Of a stretch of DNA of 52,379 nucleotides, positions 16,427 to 25,602 are shown piece by piece. Position 1 is the first letter of the stretch; each line of letters starts with the position of its first letter. The notes under the pieces were generated by a model. The model had not been told where the DNA came from, made no database searches, and saw only the letters and a list, made by a program, of their open reading frames with translations. The translations under genes were made by a program, and so were the position numbers. The stretch comes from FCB group bacterium. GTDB lineage: Bacteria > Fidelibacterota > Marinisomatia > SCGC-AAA003-L08 > JACNLC01. The stretch is from assembly GCA_013152375.1 (NCBI GenBank), contig JAADGM010000077.1:1-52379 (forward strand), given 5' to 3'.

Positions 16427-18718
16427 TCATCTCAAAGCTCCTTTTTCCCCTGGGCTGTGATGGCCGAATTCTCCGCCCCCCTGGTATCGAAAGGGCAGGA
16501 CAATCCTGAATACTGTAAAACGGGGTCTGTTCTGTAACAAAATCACCGAGCCGCCATGGGCTTCGGCAATCCGCTTTCCGGTAGATAATCCCAGGCCGGT
16601 GCCCATATCACTCCCTCGTGTGGTGAAAAAAGGATTGAAAATATCTTTCACGATGGCTGGATCGATCCCCGGTCCGGTATCTTCAACGTCAATAACTATC
16701 ATCTGCCTGTCATCATCGTTGGAAGTCCGAATTCTGACCTGACCTCCAATCTCTTTCACAGCCTGAATGGCATTCAGGATAATATTGGCAAAGATCTGTT
16801 TCAACCTGCTTAAATCCCCTTCGATTTCCGCCTGTTCCGCATCCAGATACAATTTAACGGCTATATTAGCCTTTTCATGCAGCGGGACCAACAGGCGTAT
16901 GGTTTGATTAATGACCTCATGGATATCCACCTTGCTGATATTCAGTGTGGGAGTTCGGGCAAAATCCAACAGATTTGTGATGATTTCACGACAGGTTTCC
17001 GTATTTCTTCGAATGACATCAACGTGTTCGGTGAATTGGGAGTCCTGGTCGAATTCATCCATCATCATCTGATTATACATGGAAATCGCTGCCAGGGGGC
17101 TGTTCATTTCGTGGGCAACCACTGCTGCCATATTTCCCAGCACTGCCAGGCGTTCCTGCCGGGCATGTTTATCGTGCATCAGCGTTCTTTCGGTTATGTC
17201 TCTGGCCACCAGTATTTTCCCCGCACCTCCGCTCATGGCCGGCAGCTTCGTGGCCAGAATTTCAAAGAAACGCTCTTCCATTTTTACTGTACAGTCCTGC
17301 ATGGACGAAATATCCATCAGGCAGTTGACGCATTCTCTGGCAGTTGATTTTTCAGGGTGTTTGCATTCGAATTTTTCGAGCTGTTTATCAGGTGAATTCA
17401 AATAAGCGATCAGCGGTTCACCGGCCTGATTGTGAAGCACGATCTCACCGGCGCTGTTGAGCAGGATCAAACCGTCATTCATCGAATTCACAACCGCTTT
17501 CAAACGGTCGTGCTGAATGCGGATTACTTTTTCACGTTCGGTTAAGTCAGCGGCTGTTTTTTTCAGTACCCGCGTTCTTTCTTCCAGCGCTTCAGCCATC
17601 TGATTGAAGCTGGTGGCAAGGTCACCGATCTCATCTTCTGAATCCGTTACCACCCGGGCGGAATAATCCCCCTCTTTGATGTTAAAAGCCATCGTCTCAA
17701 GCTCACTTAGAGGCTGTATGAGAAACCGTACCGGGAAGTACATGGCAATCAGGATCAAAAGAGCGATGAGCAGTCCGACGAAAAAAAGTTTTTCTTCCAA
17801 AACAGAGATGGTTTTCAATGCACTTGAAGTTCCCAACTCAACCAGGATCGTCCAATTAACATACTTCAGGGGGAAACTGTAGCCAAACATATCCTCGCCG
17901 TCTCTGCAGATGTGTCGGCCTTCATGGGAATTTGCTCCCGGGGCGTAACCCTCAGTAGGCCGCTTCAGGTTCAGATCGATTAGCGCGACATTTTCCCGTT
18001 CATTCAATGTCCACCAGGGAATATCGAGAACACTGCCGGTCTGATCGATAAAAGAGAGATATTTTTCCACATCTGAAAATGACATGGCCTTTTGATATTG
18101 GCCTGAAATGTAATTGATAACACTGCGGAAATCCACGACACACACCAGATAGCCGATATGTTGTGTCTGATGAATATTGATCAGAGGAGTCACAATGGCA
18201 AATTGCGGCTCGTTATTCCCCGCTGCAGATTGAAACAGAGGACTGTACCACAATGTATCCTGTCCCAATCCTGCTGAAAGCATACGGCGGAGCCGGTCAT
18301 CGGACGGGAACACGGATACAAGCAGATTTGAATTGTTGTCAAATACCAGAAGGTTCGAGAATTCCTCAACGATGGGCAGTTTATTGATCAGCAGGTGATT
18401 TATCAGACGCTCTTTCGTTTTTGACTCCGTTTGCGGGTCGGTTTCAAGAAGTTCCGTCTGTGTCCGGATAAAGCCGTCCGATGCGAAATCCTGTGAGCGC
18501 CGCCCCAGCAGCAGCAGATGCTGATCGAAAACAGAGGCCTGGGCCACTGTTTCACTTTTCAGACGGGTCTGGATTTCTCTGGACAGGCTGGCATGGACGG
18601 ATTTAATAATGAGAAATCCACCCAGCCCAAAAGCGATTAAACTCACCATGACAAAGCTCAGCGGCAGTTTGTATTTTATGCGGAGTTTCGCCAGAGGATC
18701 TTTTTGTAACCAGTTCAA
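16427..18718 (-). CDS. Membrane sensor histidine kinase, Cache-HAMP-PAS(4 Cys)-HisKA-HATPase
   Basis: A 763-residue kinase with a membrane segment at about 21-38, a periplasmic sensing region of about 270 residues with a double-Cache look, a second membrane segment (about 310-330), HAMP (330-383), a PAS domain (about 400-512), the phosphoacceptor His 536 in VVAHEMNSPLAAI, and a HATPase domain with N box NIILNAIQAV and G boxes DTGPGID and GTGLGLS. The PAS domain has four cysteines in the order C452-x10-C463-x2-C466-x9-C476, which could hold an Fe-S cluster or act as a redox switch. It starts with TTG, 7 bases after AAGGG. The partner regulator follows 34 bases downstream. Nitrate, nitrite or redox are likely signals, by context only; no NarX-type P-box was recognised. 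Confidence 0.88.
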   Translation of the reverse strand: MNWLQKDPLAKLRIKYKLPLSFVMVSLIAFGLGGFLIIKSVHASLSREIQTRLKSETVAQASVFDQHLLLLGRRSQDFASDGFIRTQTELLETDPQTESKTKERLINHLLINKLPIVEEFSNLLVFDNNSNLLVSVFPSDDRLRRMLSAGLGQDTLWYSPLFQSAAGNNEPQFAIVTPLINIHQTQHIGYLVCVVDFRSVINYISGQYQKAMSFSDVEKYLSFIDQTGSVLDIPWWTLNERENVALIDLNLKRPTEGYAPGANSHEGRHICRDGEDMFGYSFPLKYVNWTILVELGTSSALKTISVLEEKLFFVGLLIALLILIAMYFPVRFLIQPLSELETMAFNIKEGDYSARVVTDSEDEIGDLATSFNQMAEALEERTRVLKKTAADLTEREKVIRIQHDRLKAVVNSMNDGLILLNSAGEIVLHNQAGEPLIAYLNSPDKQLEKFECKHPEKSTARECVNCLMDISSMQDCTVKMEERFFEILATKLPAMSGGAGKILVARDITERTLMHDKHARQERLAVLGNMAAVVAHEMNSPLAAISMYNQMMMDEFDQDSQFTEHVDVIRRNTETCREIITNLLDFARTPTLNISKVDIHEVINQTIRLLVPLHEKANIAVKLYLDAEQAEIEGDLSRLKQIFANIILNAIQAVKEIGGQVRIRTSNDDDRQMIVIDVEDTGPGIDPAIVKDIFNPFFTTRGSDMGTGLGLSTGKRIAEAHGGSVILLQNRPRFTVFRIVLPFRYQGGGEFGHHSPGEKGALR

Positions 18719-18926
18719 CTCAATACCCTTAAAATGATAATAAGTTGTCTGGATGTGTCCGAATCATACTGTAACCGGTTTAGAAACATGAGAAATATTA
18801 AAACTTTATCGGAGTTTACCCAAAAGGAAATGCGAACACTGAAACGAAACACCGCCGGCTCATAATTTTCCCTACATCTCCATCCGGAGAAAATCCTATA
18901 TTTCGGCTTTATTAATAGGATGTTAT

Positions 18927-20321
18927 ATGCCGGAAACTGTAAATATTCTCCAAATGCTTGAAACCTGGTCTGCCGGTTTTGCGGATTTTATGTGGGGCAC
19001 ACCCCTGCTGGTGCTGTTATTGGGCGGCGGACTGTTTTTTACGATTTATTCCCGTTTCATTCCTTTCAGATACCTGGGGCATGCCCTTCAGATTGTCAGG
19101 GGAAAATTTGATGATCCCGATGAGCCGGGACAGATCAATCATTTTCAGGCTTTGTCCAGTGCTTTGGCCAGCACGGTGGGGATGGGGAACATCAGCGGTG
19201 TGGCTGTGGCCATCCATACCGGCGGACCCGGTGCACTTTTCTGGATGTGGATAAGCGCAATTGTAGGAATGGCTACAAAATTCTTCACCTGCACACTTTC
19301 GATTATGTATCGTGGGAAGGATGATCAGGGGGAGATACAGGGCGGACCGATGTATGTTGTCATGGAAGGAATGGGTCGTCGATTCAAGCCCCTGGCTGTC
19401 CTGTTCAGTGTGGCCGGTTTATTCGGCTGTCTGACCTTATTCCAGTCAAATCAACTGACCCAGATCATTGTGGATGAAATTTTTATTCCGGGGAATATCA
19501 GTATCGGAAGCCTGTTCTGGGATAAATTTATCATTGGTGTGATTACCGCTGTTCTAGTGGCAGCGGTGATTTTCGGCGGAATACGGCGGATTGGCTATGT
19601 GGCGGCCCGCATGGTGCCTATGATGGTCACGCTCTATCTGCTGGCGGGGATTGTCGTACTCCTTAGAAATTTCTCTGATCTGCCGGGATATTTCAGTCTC
19701 ATCGTCAGGGATGCCTTCACCGGTGATGCCGTCCTGGGTGGTGCCCTGGGGACGGTGATCATTACCGGAATTCGCCGGGCAGCGTTTTCCAACGAAGCGG
19801 GGATAGGGACTGAGGCTATGGCTCACGGTGCTGCAAAAACCAGTGAACCGGTTCGGGAAGGCATGGTGGCTATGATGGGTCCCCTCATCGATACTATTTT
19901 CGTATGCAGCATTACTGCCCTGGTAATTCTTTCCGCAGGCGTCTGGCAGGGGTCAGAGGCCAACGGTGTCACGCTCACGACTCAGGCATTCTCTCTGGGG
20001 CTGCCGGTAGTAGGGCGTTATATTCTGATTTTCTCGGTGTTCGTTTTCAGTCTCTCAACGATGATAGGATATTCTTATTACGGCGCTAAATGCACAAGCT
20101 TTCTCTTCGGTACCCGGTATAAAGTAACCTACCGGCAGGTTTACGTGCTTGCTATCATCCTTGGAGCCCTCGTCTCATTGGATGTCGTGATCAATTTTTT
20201 GGATGGTATGTTCGCATTGATGGCCATTCCTACCATGGTGTCTGCGTTGTTCCTGTCACCAAAAGTGATGAAGGAAACCAAAAATTATTTTCATCGTATG
20301 AAACAGTCGGGCTTAACCTAG
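18927..20321 (+). CDS. Sodium/alanine-type amino acid symporter (AGCS family)
   Basis: A 464-residue membrane protein with about 11 hydrophobic segments. It shows AGCS family marks: a LLLGGGLFFTIYSRFIPFR start, the FQALSSALASTVGMGNISGVAVAI block near residue 75, GGPGALFWMWISAIVGMATKF, and RAAFSNEAGIGTEAMAHGAAKT near residue 285. Members import alanine or glycine with sodium or protons. It stands alone and is transcribed away from the kinase gene; the 208-base gap between them must hold both promoters but no clear sigma70 boxes were seen. A TAGGA ribosome site precedes the ATG. Confidence 0.9.
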   Translation: MPETVNILQMLETWSAGFADFMWGTPLLVLLLGGGLFFTIYSRFIPFRYLGHALQIVRGKFDDPDEPGQINHFQALSSALASTVGMGNISGVAVAIHTGGPGALFWMWISAIVGMATKFFTCTLSIMYRGKDDQGEIQGGPMYVVMEGMGRRFKPLAVLFSVAGLFGCLTLFQSNQLTQIIVDEIFIPGNISIGSLFWDKFIIGVITAVLVAAVIFGGIRRIGYVAARMVPMMVTLYLLAGIVVLLRNFSDLPGYFSLIVRDAFTGDAVLGGALGTVIITGIRRAAFSNEAGIGTEAMAHGAAKTSEPVREGMVAMMGPLIDTIFVCSITALVILSAGVWQGSEANGVTLTTQAFSLGLPVVGRYILIFSVFVFSLSTMIGYSYYGAKCTSFLFGTRYKVTYRQVYVLAIILGALVSLDVVINFLDGMFALMAIPTMVSALFLSPKVMKETKNYFHRMKQSGLT

Positions 20322-20401
20322 CCTCGTTGGGAGCTCCCTGTTTAAGTATTGATGTTCCCTAAAATGATCAGAGCCGGATTGTAGGCAAGACCGGAAGGTG
20401 T

Positions 20402-20959
20402 TTAGTTTTTAGCGAGGTAAGAAATTCTGTCCCGGATTTTGGCCGCGACTTCGTAATTTTCTTCTTCAATGGCAATCTGTAAGATATTCTGAAGGTTCTT
20501 CAGGGTTTCTTCCACTGCAGAATCGTCAGCCGGTGTGTCTATCGGTTCATGAGCTTTAGATTTGGTTTCAGTAATACCATTTAACAGAGTTTCGCTGGCG
20601 AAGATGGGAGCATTCATCCGCAGGCCTACCGCAATGGCGTCACTGGGACGGGAATCAATGGTGATTTCCCCATCCTGTTCATGTTGAAGGACGATTTTCG
20701 CGAAATAGGTTCCTTTGGAAAGGTGGGTGATTAAAACCCGCGTAACATCTGAATCCAGGGCCGTGATCACATCCACAAGCAAATCATGTGTGAGGGGGCG
20801 CGGCATCTCGACACCCTCAAAAGCCAGGGCAATTGCCTGAGCCTCCGTGGCACCGACAATTATGGGCAGGATGCGTTCACTGCCGATGTCTTTGAGTGTT
20901 ATGGCATAACCGCGGTCAGGGTTGTTGTAGGAGATTCTTATGACTTCAACTTCTAACAT
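20402..20959 (-). CDS. Bifunctional nuclease (BFN/DUF151) domain protein with C-terminal UVR motif
   Basis: The first 135 residues form a DUF151 (bifunctional nuclease) domain: ILPIIVGATEAQAIALAFEG near residue 30, RPLTHDLL and the highly conserved DSRPSDAIAVGLR near residue 102. The C-terminal 35 residues form a UvrB/UvrC-type helical motif (EENYEVAAKIRDRI). This two-part layout is common in Bacteroidota, Chlorobi and related groups. Plant and bacterial homologs are reported to have DNase/RNase activity, and a physiological role is not settled. It is the last gene on the - strand before the convergent symporter gene and may be read from the murQ cluster upstream. Confidence 0.85.
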   Translation of the reverse strand: MLEVEVIRISYNNPDRGYAITLKDIGSERILPIIVGATEAQAIALAFEGVEMPRPLTHDLLVDVITALDSDVTRVLITHLSKGTYFAKIVLQHEQDGEITIDSRPSDAIAVGLRMNAPIFASETLLNGITETKSKAHEPIDTPADDSAVEETLKNLQNILQIAIEEENYEVAAKIRDRISYLAKN

Positions 20960-21005
20960 GACGACTGATGAAATTTATTTTGAAATACGAATAGAAACAA
21001 AGCGT

Positions 21006-22058
21006 TCAATTTGACATCTTTTTCTTCAACAACATGATCCTGTTCACAGGTGTGGGATCCGTTTCATTCAGCAGTGCGGTGTAATAACTTATCCAGTCAA
21101 CAAGATGGATCAATTTCAGAAGGCGCTCCAGGGGAGTGGTACCTTCAGTCTGAAGGGTGATCTCGCAGGCAGTTTTATCCTTCAAAAGGCCGCTGGTGAT
21201 CTCTCTGCGTTTTGAGACCCGCGGGTGATCATCCTGATCTGCCAGCCAGACGAGCGACAGATTTTTCAGCAGTTCTGCATTGCAGGTCCAGCCCTCGATC
21301 TCATTGTGGTTCTGTTCGGGGAGGACAAAGTGCCAGGCCAGCATTTTTGAATTTTCCGCCAGCTGTCCCCGGAAGCGCAGCGCCGCCACTTCCGAAAAAC
21401 CTGCAGTACCGTATATCACTGGTATGGTCCGGTGGATTTTTTCTGCGATCTGCTGGGCAAAATTCCCCTCGCTTTCAATTTGCAGTTCAGCGGCATTCTG
21501 CTTCACCTTTTCTGCAGCGTTATCAAGCTCGTACCGTATTTTGCCGGCAATGAAACCGGAACGTATAAGTATGCCGGTTAAAGCTGCGAGCGAATATCCC
21601 AGGGCGGCCCGGGGCTGCAGTCCGGCCGGGACTTTGATGAGGTCGTACCCTTTTTTCTCTGCCAGATCACTGATTTTTCCTCCCGTCGAAAGTACTGTGA
21701 TATGAGCTCCGCTTTTTTCTGCGGCGGAGAAGGCGGACAAGGTCTCTTCGGTATTGCCTGAATACGAGGATGCGATCACGAATGTGGACGCATCGACCCA
21801 GGCTGGGATCACATAGGACCGGTTCACCAGGATTGGAAGTCTGCATTGGGATCCCACAAGGGTTCTAAGCAGGTCCCCCCCTATGGCAGAGCCGCCCATC
21901 CCCAGAATCAAAATGGTTGAATATTGCCTGGGTGCGATTTCAATTTTCCAGGTATCGACCTGGTTCAGTATCAGTCTGATCTGGTCCGGGAAACCGGCAA
22001 TGGCAGCATGCATATCGCTGCCGTCATATTTTGATTTTAACCTGGGAAAATTTGTCAA
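21006..22058 (-). CDS. Bifunctional phosphoglucose/phosphomannose isomerase
   Basis: A 350-residue SIS-domain protein of the PGI/PMI family, which interconverts glucose-6-phosphate or mannose-6-phosphate with fructose-6-phosphate. Marks are LGMGGSAIGGDLLR (phosphate-binding SIS motif), ASSYSGNTEETLSA and a PEQNHNEIEGW segment carrying the conserved Glu-His area. The track starts at an ATG at 22091 inside the preceding gene. I choose the TTG at 22058: it is 4 bases after the stop of the polyprenyl synthase gene, and AGAAGGAAAT lies about 6 bases before it. Archaea and several bacterial phyla use this enzyme instead of a classical PGI. It sits downstream of a phosphohexomutase, which supplies or uses the same hexose phosphates. 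Confidence 0.88.
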   Translation of the reverse strand: MTNFPRLKSKYDGSDMHAAIAGFPDQIRLILNQVDTWKIEIAPRQYSTILILGMGGSAIGGDLLRTLVGSQCRLPILVNRSYVIPAWVDASTFVIASSYSGNTEETLSAFSAAEKSGAHITVLSTGGKISDLAEKKGYDLIKVPAGLQPRAALGYSLAALTGILIRSGFIAGKIRYELDNAAEKVKQNAAELQIESEGNFAQQIAEKIHRTIPVIYGTAGFSEVAALRFRGQLAENSKMLAWHFVLPEQNHNEIEGWTCNAELLKNLSLVWLADQDDHPRVSKRREITSGLLKDKTACEITLQTEGTTPLERLLKLIHLVDWISYYTALLNETDPTPVNRIMLLKKKMSN

Positions 22059-22062
22059 AGAT

Positions 22063-23016
22063 CTATTTCCTTCTGTTAGTGATGATGTCACTGAAATATC
22101 TCAATTCAGTGGTGTCAATCGGAATTTTCGTAAGTAATTCATTCGCCTGTCGAATTGTCATGGAGATAAAATCCTGGGTATTGCCGGTGATGCCGGATGT
22201 GTTCAACAGGTTGCGAAGGAGGTACAACCCGGCTGAATAGTCCTCTTTGGCAAGTGTTATGGCCTGGTGTGTTTCCACCGGCAGTCGTTCCATTGCCTGG
22301 ATCAGGATATATGTTTTCTTTTCCAGGATGAGATCACTTTTAAGAGATTTTCCCATATTGGAGGCTTCTGAATAGACCTCAAGCAAATCATCCTGAACCT
22401 GAAAAGCCCTGCCGATCAGACGTGCATAATCCCTCAGTGCCACCTGAATATCCCGCGGGGCATCCGCCGAGATAGCTCCCAGTTCCGCTGCCAAACCCAC
22501 CAGGTGGCCCGTTTTCAGGTCAATCATCTCGATATAATCATTGAGCGAGACGGAAGCCAGCGTCTCAAACTCTTTATCAAGAGCCTGTCCCTCGCAGACT
22601 CTGAGCAAGCCCTCGGTGAAACTGTCCAGCAGTTGGCGCGTGCGGTTTTCACACTTCAGGATCAGTTTCAAAGCCAGTGAAACCATGGCATCACCGGTGA
22701 GAATAGCACTGCCAAGATCCCATTTTTCGTGGACTGTTTTCTGGCCGTGGCGCAGCGCGTCGTCGTCCATGATATCATCATGCACCAGTGTAAAATTATG
22801 CAGCACTTCAACGGCAATGGCGGCGGGTAACCCCCGGTGATAATCTCCGCAACAGGCATCGGCACAGATGAGGGTAAGGATGGGCCTAAGACGTTTTCCC
22901 CCTCCTGTAAGCACATAATGGATAGGTTCGGTGAGGGAAACCGGGCCGGAGGGATAGATCCCGGCGATGGCAGAATTGATCAGATCCCTGAATTTTTCGT
23001 GCCGGCTATTTTCCAT
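22063..23016 (-). CDS. Polyprenyl (farnesyl/geranylgeranyl-type) diphosphate synthase
   Basis: A 317-residue trans-isoprenyl diphosphate synthase. It has GGKRLRPIL (residue 40), the first aspartate-rich motif LVHDDIMDDD..RHG (near 80), the KTGHLVGLAAELG region and the second motif FQVQDDLLEV (near 210). It makes C15-C20 or longer prenyl diphosphates for quinone side chains or lipid carriers; product length cannot be read safely from the sequence. The track start is a TTG just before the ATG at 23016; the ATG is preferred. The start overlaps the end of the phosphohexomutase gene by 11 bases and its stop is 4 bases before the PGI/PMI start, so translation is probably coupled. Confidence 0.9.
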   Translation of the reverse strand: MENSRHEKFRDLINSAIAGIYPSGPVSLTEPIHYVLTGGGKRLRPILTLICADACCGDYHRGLPAAIAVEVLHNFTLVHDDIMDDDALRHGQKTVHEKWDLGSAILTGDAMVSLALKLILKCENRTRQLLDSFTEGLLRVCEGQALDKEFETLASVSLNDYIEMIDLKTGHLVGLAAELGAISADAPRDIQVALRDYARLIGRAFQVQDDLLEVYSEASNMGKSLKSDLILEKKTYILIQAMERLPVETHQAITLAKEDYSAGLYLLRNLLNTSGITGNTQDFISMTIRQANELLTKIPIDTTELRYFSDIITNRRK

Positions 23017-24376
23017 CAATCGTAATTGTGCCGAAATCGCTTAATTTGGAAAGTACCAGCTCTTTGATTTCTTCCATCCGCTCGGGTGTTTGAGCCTCAA
23101 AACGGCAGACGATTACCGGCTGGGTATTTGAGGCTCTCACGAGTCCCCAACCGTCGCCGAATTTAATCCGAACGCCATCGACTGTGATGCAGTCAAAATT
23201 TTCGCTGAAATATTCCTCCGCCTGCCGGGCGATCCTGAATTTTTCCTCATCACTCGGGCAGTCCATCCGCAATTCAGGAGTGGAGTAGTAAACCGGGATT
23301 TCCCGGACCATCTCAGATAGTGGTGTATCAGTCTGAGATAATTTCTGGGCCATTCGGAGGGAAACATATACGGCGTCATCAAACCCGTAAAAATCATCCG
23401 CAAAAAACAGATGGCCGCTCATTTCACCGGCAAACTTGACATGTTCTTCTTTCATTTTATCTTTGATGAGGGAGTGGCCGGTTTTCCACATGATGGGACG
23501 ACCGCCGTACTTGAGGATCATGTCCTCCAGAGCCTGACTGCATTTCACGTCGAAGACAACTGCGTCGTCAGGTTCAATGATCTCTGGAAGAAACAGCGCC
23601 ATCATATTATCGGCTCGGATAATACCACCTTTATTATCTATTATCACGACCCTGTCGGCATCTCCGTCATAGGCAGCACCAAAATCGTACTGACCGGTTT
23701 TCATCAGTTCCACGATATCGGTCAGGTTTGCATCCACTGTGGGATCGGGGTGATGGTTCGGGAAAGCAGCATCGACCTCACAGTAAAGTTCGGTCACATT
23801 CATGCCCAGTTCTTTAAAGACGCGCGGGGCAGTGAGGCAGCCGGTGGCGTTGCCGCAATCGAGGACTACATTCAGGGGACGTTTGATCCTGATCTTATGC
23901 CGCAGCATACTCAGATAGTCTTCCAGGATAGGCAGTTCTTCTATCGTCCCCCGGCCTGTTTCAAAATCTCTTTTTTCGATGAGTTTCCGCAATTCCTGAA
24001 TTTGATCACCATAAAAGGCTCTCGTCTTGTAGGAGAGTTTAAACCCGTTGAATTCAGGTGGATTGTGACTTCCGGTAATCTGAACGGCCCCGGCAATTTC
24101 CAGGTGATACATGCTGAAATAATTGGCCGGTGTGGGAATGATGCCCATGTCGAGTACATGCACGCCCGTTTCCATGAGACCCTTACCGAATAGTTTTTTT
24201 AAGTCCGGCGACGTATCGCGGATGTCCCCGCTAAGAGCGACCATTGAACCGCCTTCCCGTATGATGAAGGTCCCAAAGGCCCGGCCTAAATCCAGGACGA
24301 CGTCGTCCGTGAAGTCCTCTTTGACAATTCCCCGGATATCATATTTTCTGAAGATATATGTGTTCATAATGGACAC
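23006..24376 (-). CDS. Phosphomannomutase/phosphoglucomutase (alpha-D-phosphohexomutase)
   Basis: A 456-residue four-domain phosphohexomutase of the AlgC/ManB type. Visible motifs are IFRKYDIRGIV at the start, the phosphoserine loop QITGSHNPPEFNGFK (Ser near residue 102), the metal loop AYDGDADRVVIID (near 240), the sugar-binding GEMSGHLFF (near 317) and the phosphate loop RASNTQPVIVCRFEA (near 425). It moves the phosphate between C6 and C1 of mannose or glucose, feeding sugar-nucleotide synthesis. The GTG at 24376 fits an AAGGA site 4 bases upstream better than the in-frame ATG at 24367. About 75 bases separate it from anmK. Confidence 0.9.
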   Translation of the reverse strand: MSIMNTYIFRKYDIRGIVKEDFTDDVVLDLGRAFGTFIIREGGSMVALSGDIRDTSPDLKKLFGKGLMETGVHVLDMGIIPTPANYFSMYHLEIAGAVQITGSHNPPEFNGFKLSYKTRAFYGDQIQELRKLIEKRDFETGRGTIEELPILEDYLSMLRHKIRIKRPLNVVLDCGNATGCLTAPRVFKELGMNVTELYCEVDAAFPNHHPDPTVDANLTDIVELMKTGQYDFGAAYDGDADRVVIIDNKGGIIRADNMMALFLPEIIEPDDAVVFDVKCSQALEDMILKYGGRPIMWKTGHSLIKDKMKEEHVKFAGEMSGHLFFADDFYGFDDAVYVSLRMAQKLSQTDTPLSEMVREIPVYYSTPELRMDCPSDEEKFRIARQAEEYFSENFDCITVDGVRIKFGDGWGLVRASNTQPVIVCRFEAQTPERMEEIKELVLSKLSDFGTITIDGK

Positions 24377-24450
24377 CCATTCCTTTTTTTCTGATCATTT
24401 TATCTCTTACCAACTCCGCCGTAAGGGTCTTTTACCTCATACACGTCCGA

Positions 24451-25584
24451 TCAAACAGGGTATACTTTGCCCAGCACGGTCTCATGGCGGGCACCAGTGA
24501 CGCCAATCATATTTGCAGGCAGACGCTTCAGTCTTGCCACTGCAAGCACTGCGATGAGGAGGGCTTCTTTCAAATCTCCATCTGGACCCGCATCGCCGGA
24601 ATGAAGGATTTCCTCAATGGTAAGGGCATCCTTCAGCTCCTGCAGCAGGATCGGATGCCGCACTCCGCCACCCGCTAAGACCAATCTGGAATTATCCCCG
24701 GGAAATTTAAGGTGGTTTGTGATGTTCGCTGAAATGCTTTTCGCAGTGAACGCGACGAATGTCCGCATGAAATTTTTCCGGGGAATATCCGGAAACAACT
24801 TCAGTAATTTCTGTAAATATGCAGGGCCGAACTCATGCCGGCCGGTGGATTTTGGAGGTTTTTTAACCACGAAAGGATGATGCATCAACCCTGAGAGCAG
24901 TTTTTCGTCAGTGGTTCCGTTGACTGAAAACATGCCGTTTTGGTCGCAATCAGTCCCATAGAAATATTTGGCTGCTTCATCGATCAATGCCATACCGGGA
25001 CCTGTGTCAAAGCCAGAGACATCACGGCGCCGGCTGTGGGGCGGTATATGGGTGAGATTGGCGATTCCACCTATGTTCAGGGTGAGGGTGTGCTGAGATA
25101 AATTATGGTAGAGCAGCCAGTCCAGAAAAGGAACCAGAGGAGCGCCATTGCCGCCGGCCATGATGTCTGCTGTACGGAAGTCATAAACTACGGGAACTTC
25201 AAGCAATTCGGCTAAAGGTTTTACATCTCCGATCTGCAAAGTGGATACGCCGTCCTCATGGGCAACCGTCTGCCCGTGAGAACCTGCCAGGTCGATTTTC
25301 CGGCCTTGCAGAAAGCGCTTCACAGAAGCTGCAAAAACAGCCCCCAACCGGTGATGGGCAGCCTCAATCTGTTGATGATCTCCCTTTAGGGCCTGTCGGA
25401 TCAGCTTGCGGGTTTCATCCGAATAGGGATATGTTCTGAAATCCAACACCTCATAGGCAAACTCATAATCAGTGGAAAGGCGGATCCTGCACAGCAGACA
25501 ATCCAGTCCGTCCATGGAAGTACCTGACATGAGCCCCAGGGCTGTGAGGGAGGATTGGTTAACAGACGGTGGGGAGGAGGACAT
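24451..25584 (-). CDS. anmK: Anhydro-N-acetylmuramic acid kinase
   Basis: A 377-residue sugar kinase of the AnmK family. It has the signature LGLMSGTSMDGLD (nucleotide-binding loop), SHGQTVAH, DFRTADIMAGGNGAPLVPFLD, LNIGGIANLT and FDTGPGMALID. It opens and phosphorylates 1,6-anhydro-MurNAc from peptidoglycan turnover to MurNAc-6-phosphate, which MurQ then converts. It begins 18 bases after murQ, in pathway-partner order. The N-terminal about 14 residues are extra compared with typical members, so a slightly later start is possible; no clear ribosome site helps decide. Confidence 0.92.
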   Translation of the reverse strand: MSSSPPSVNQSSLTALGLMSGTSMDGLDCLLCRIRLSTDYEFAYEVLDFRTYPYSDETRKLIRQALKGDHQQIEAAHHRLGAVFAASVKRFLQGRKIDLAGSHGQTVAHEDGVSTLQIGDVKPLAELLEVPVVYDFRTADIMAGGNGAPLVPFLDWLLYHNLSQHTLTLNIGGIANLTHIPPHSRRRDVSGFDTGPGMALIDEAAKYFYGTDCDQNGMFSVNGTTDEKLLSGLMHHPFVVKKPPKSTGRHEFGPAYLQKLLKLFPDIPRKNFMRTFVAFTAKSISANITNHLKFPGDNSRLVLAGGGVRHPILLQELKDALTIEEILHSGDAGPDGDLKEALLIAVLAVARLKRLPANMIGVTGARHETVLGKVYPV

Positions 25585-25602
25585 ACCGGTGCGATGAGCC
25601 TC

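Noticed and set aside
23411-24193. 260-residue + strand ORF opposite the phosphohexomutase gene
   Set aside because: Shadow frame of a clearly recognised enzyme with all catalytic loops on the - strand.
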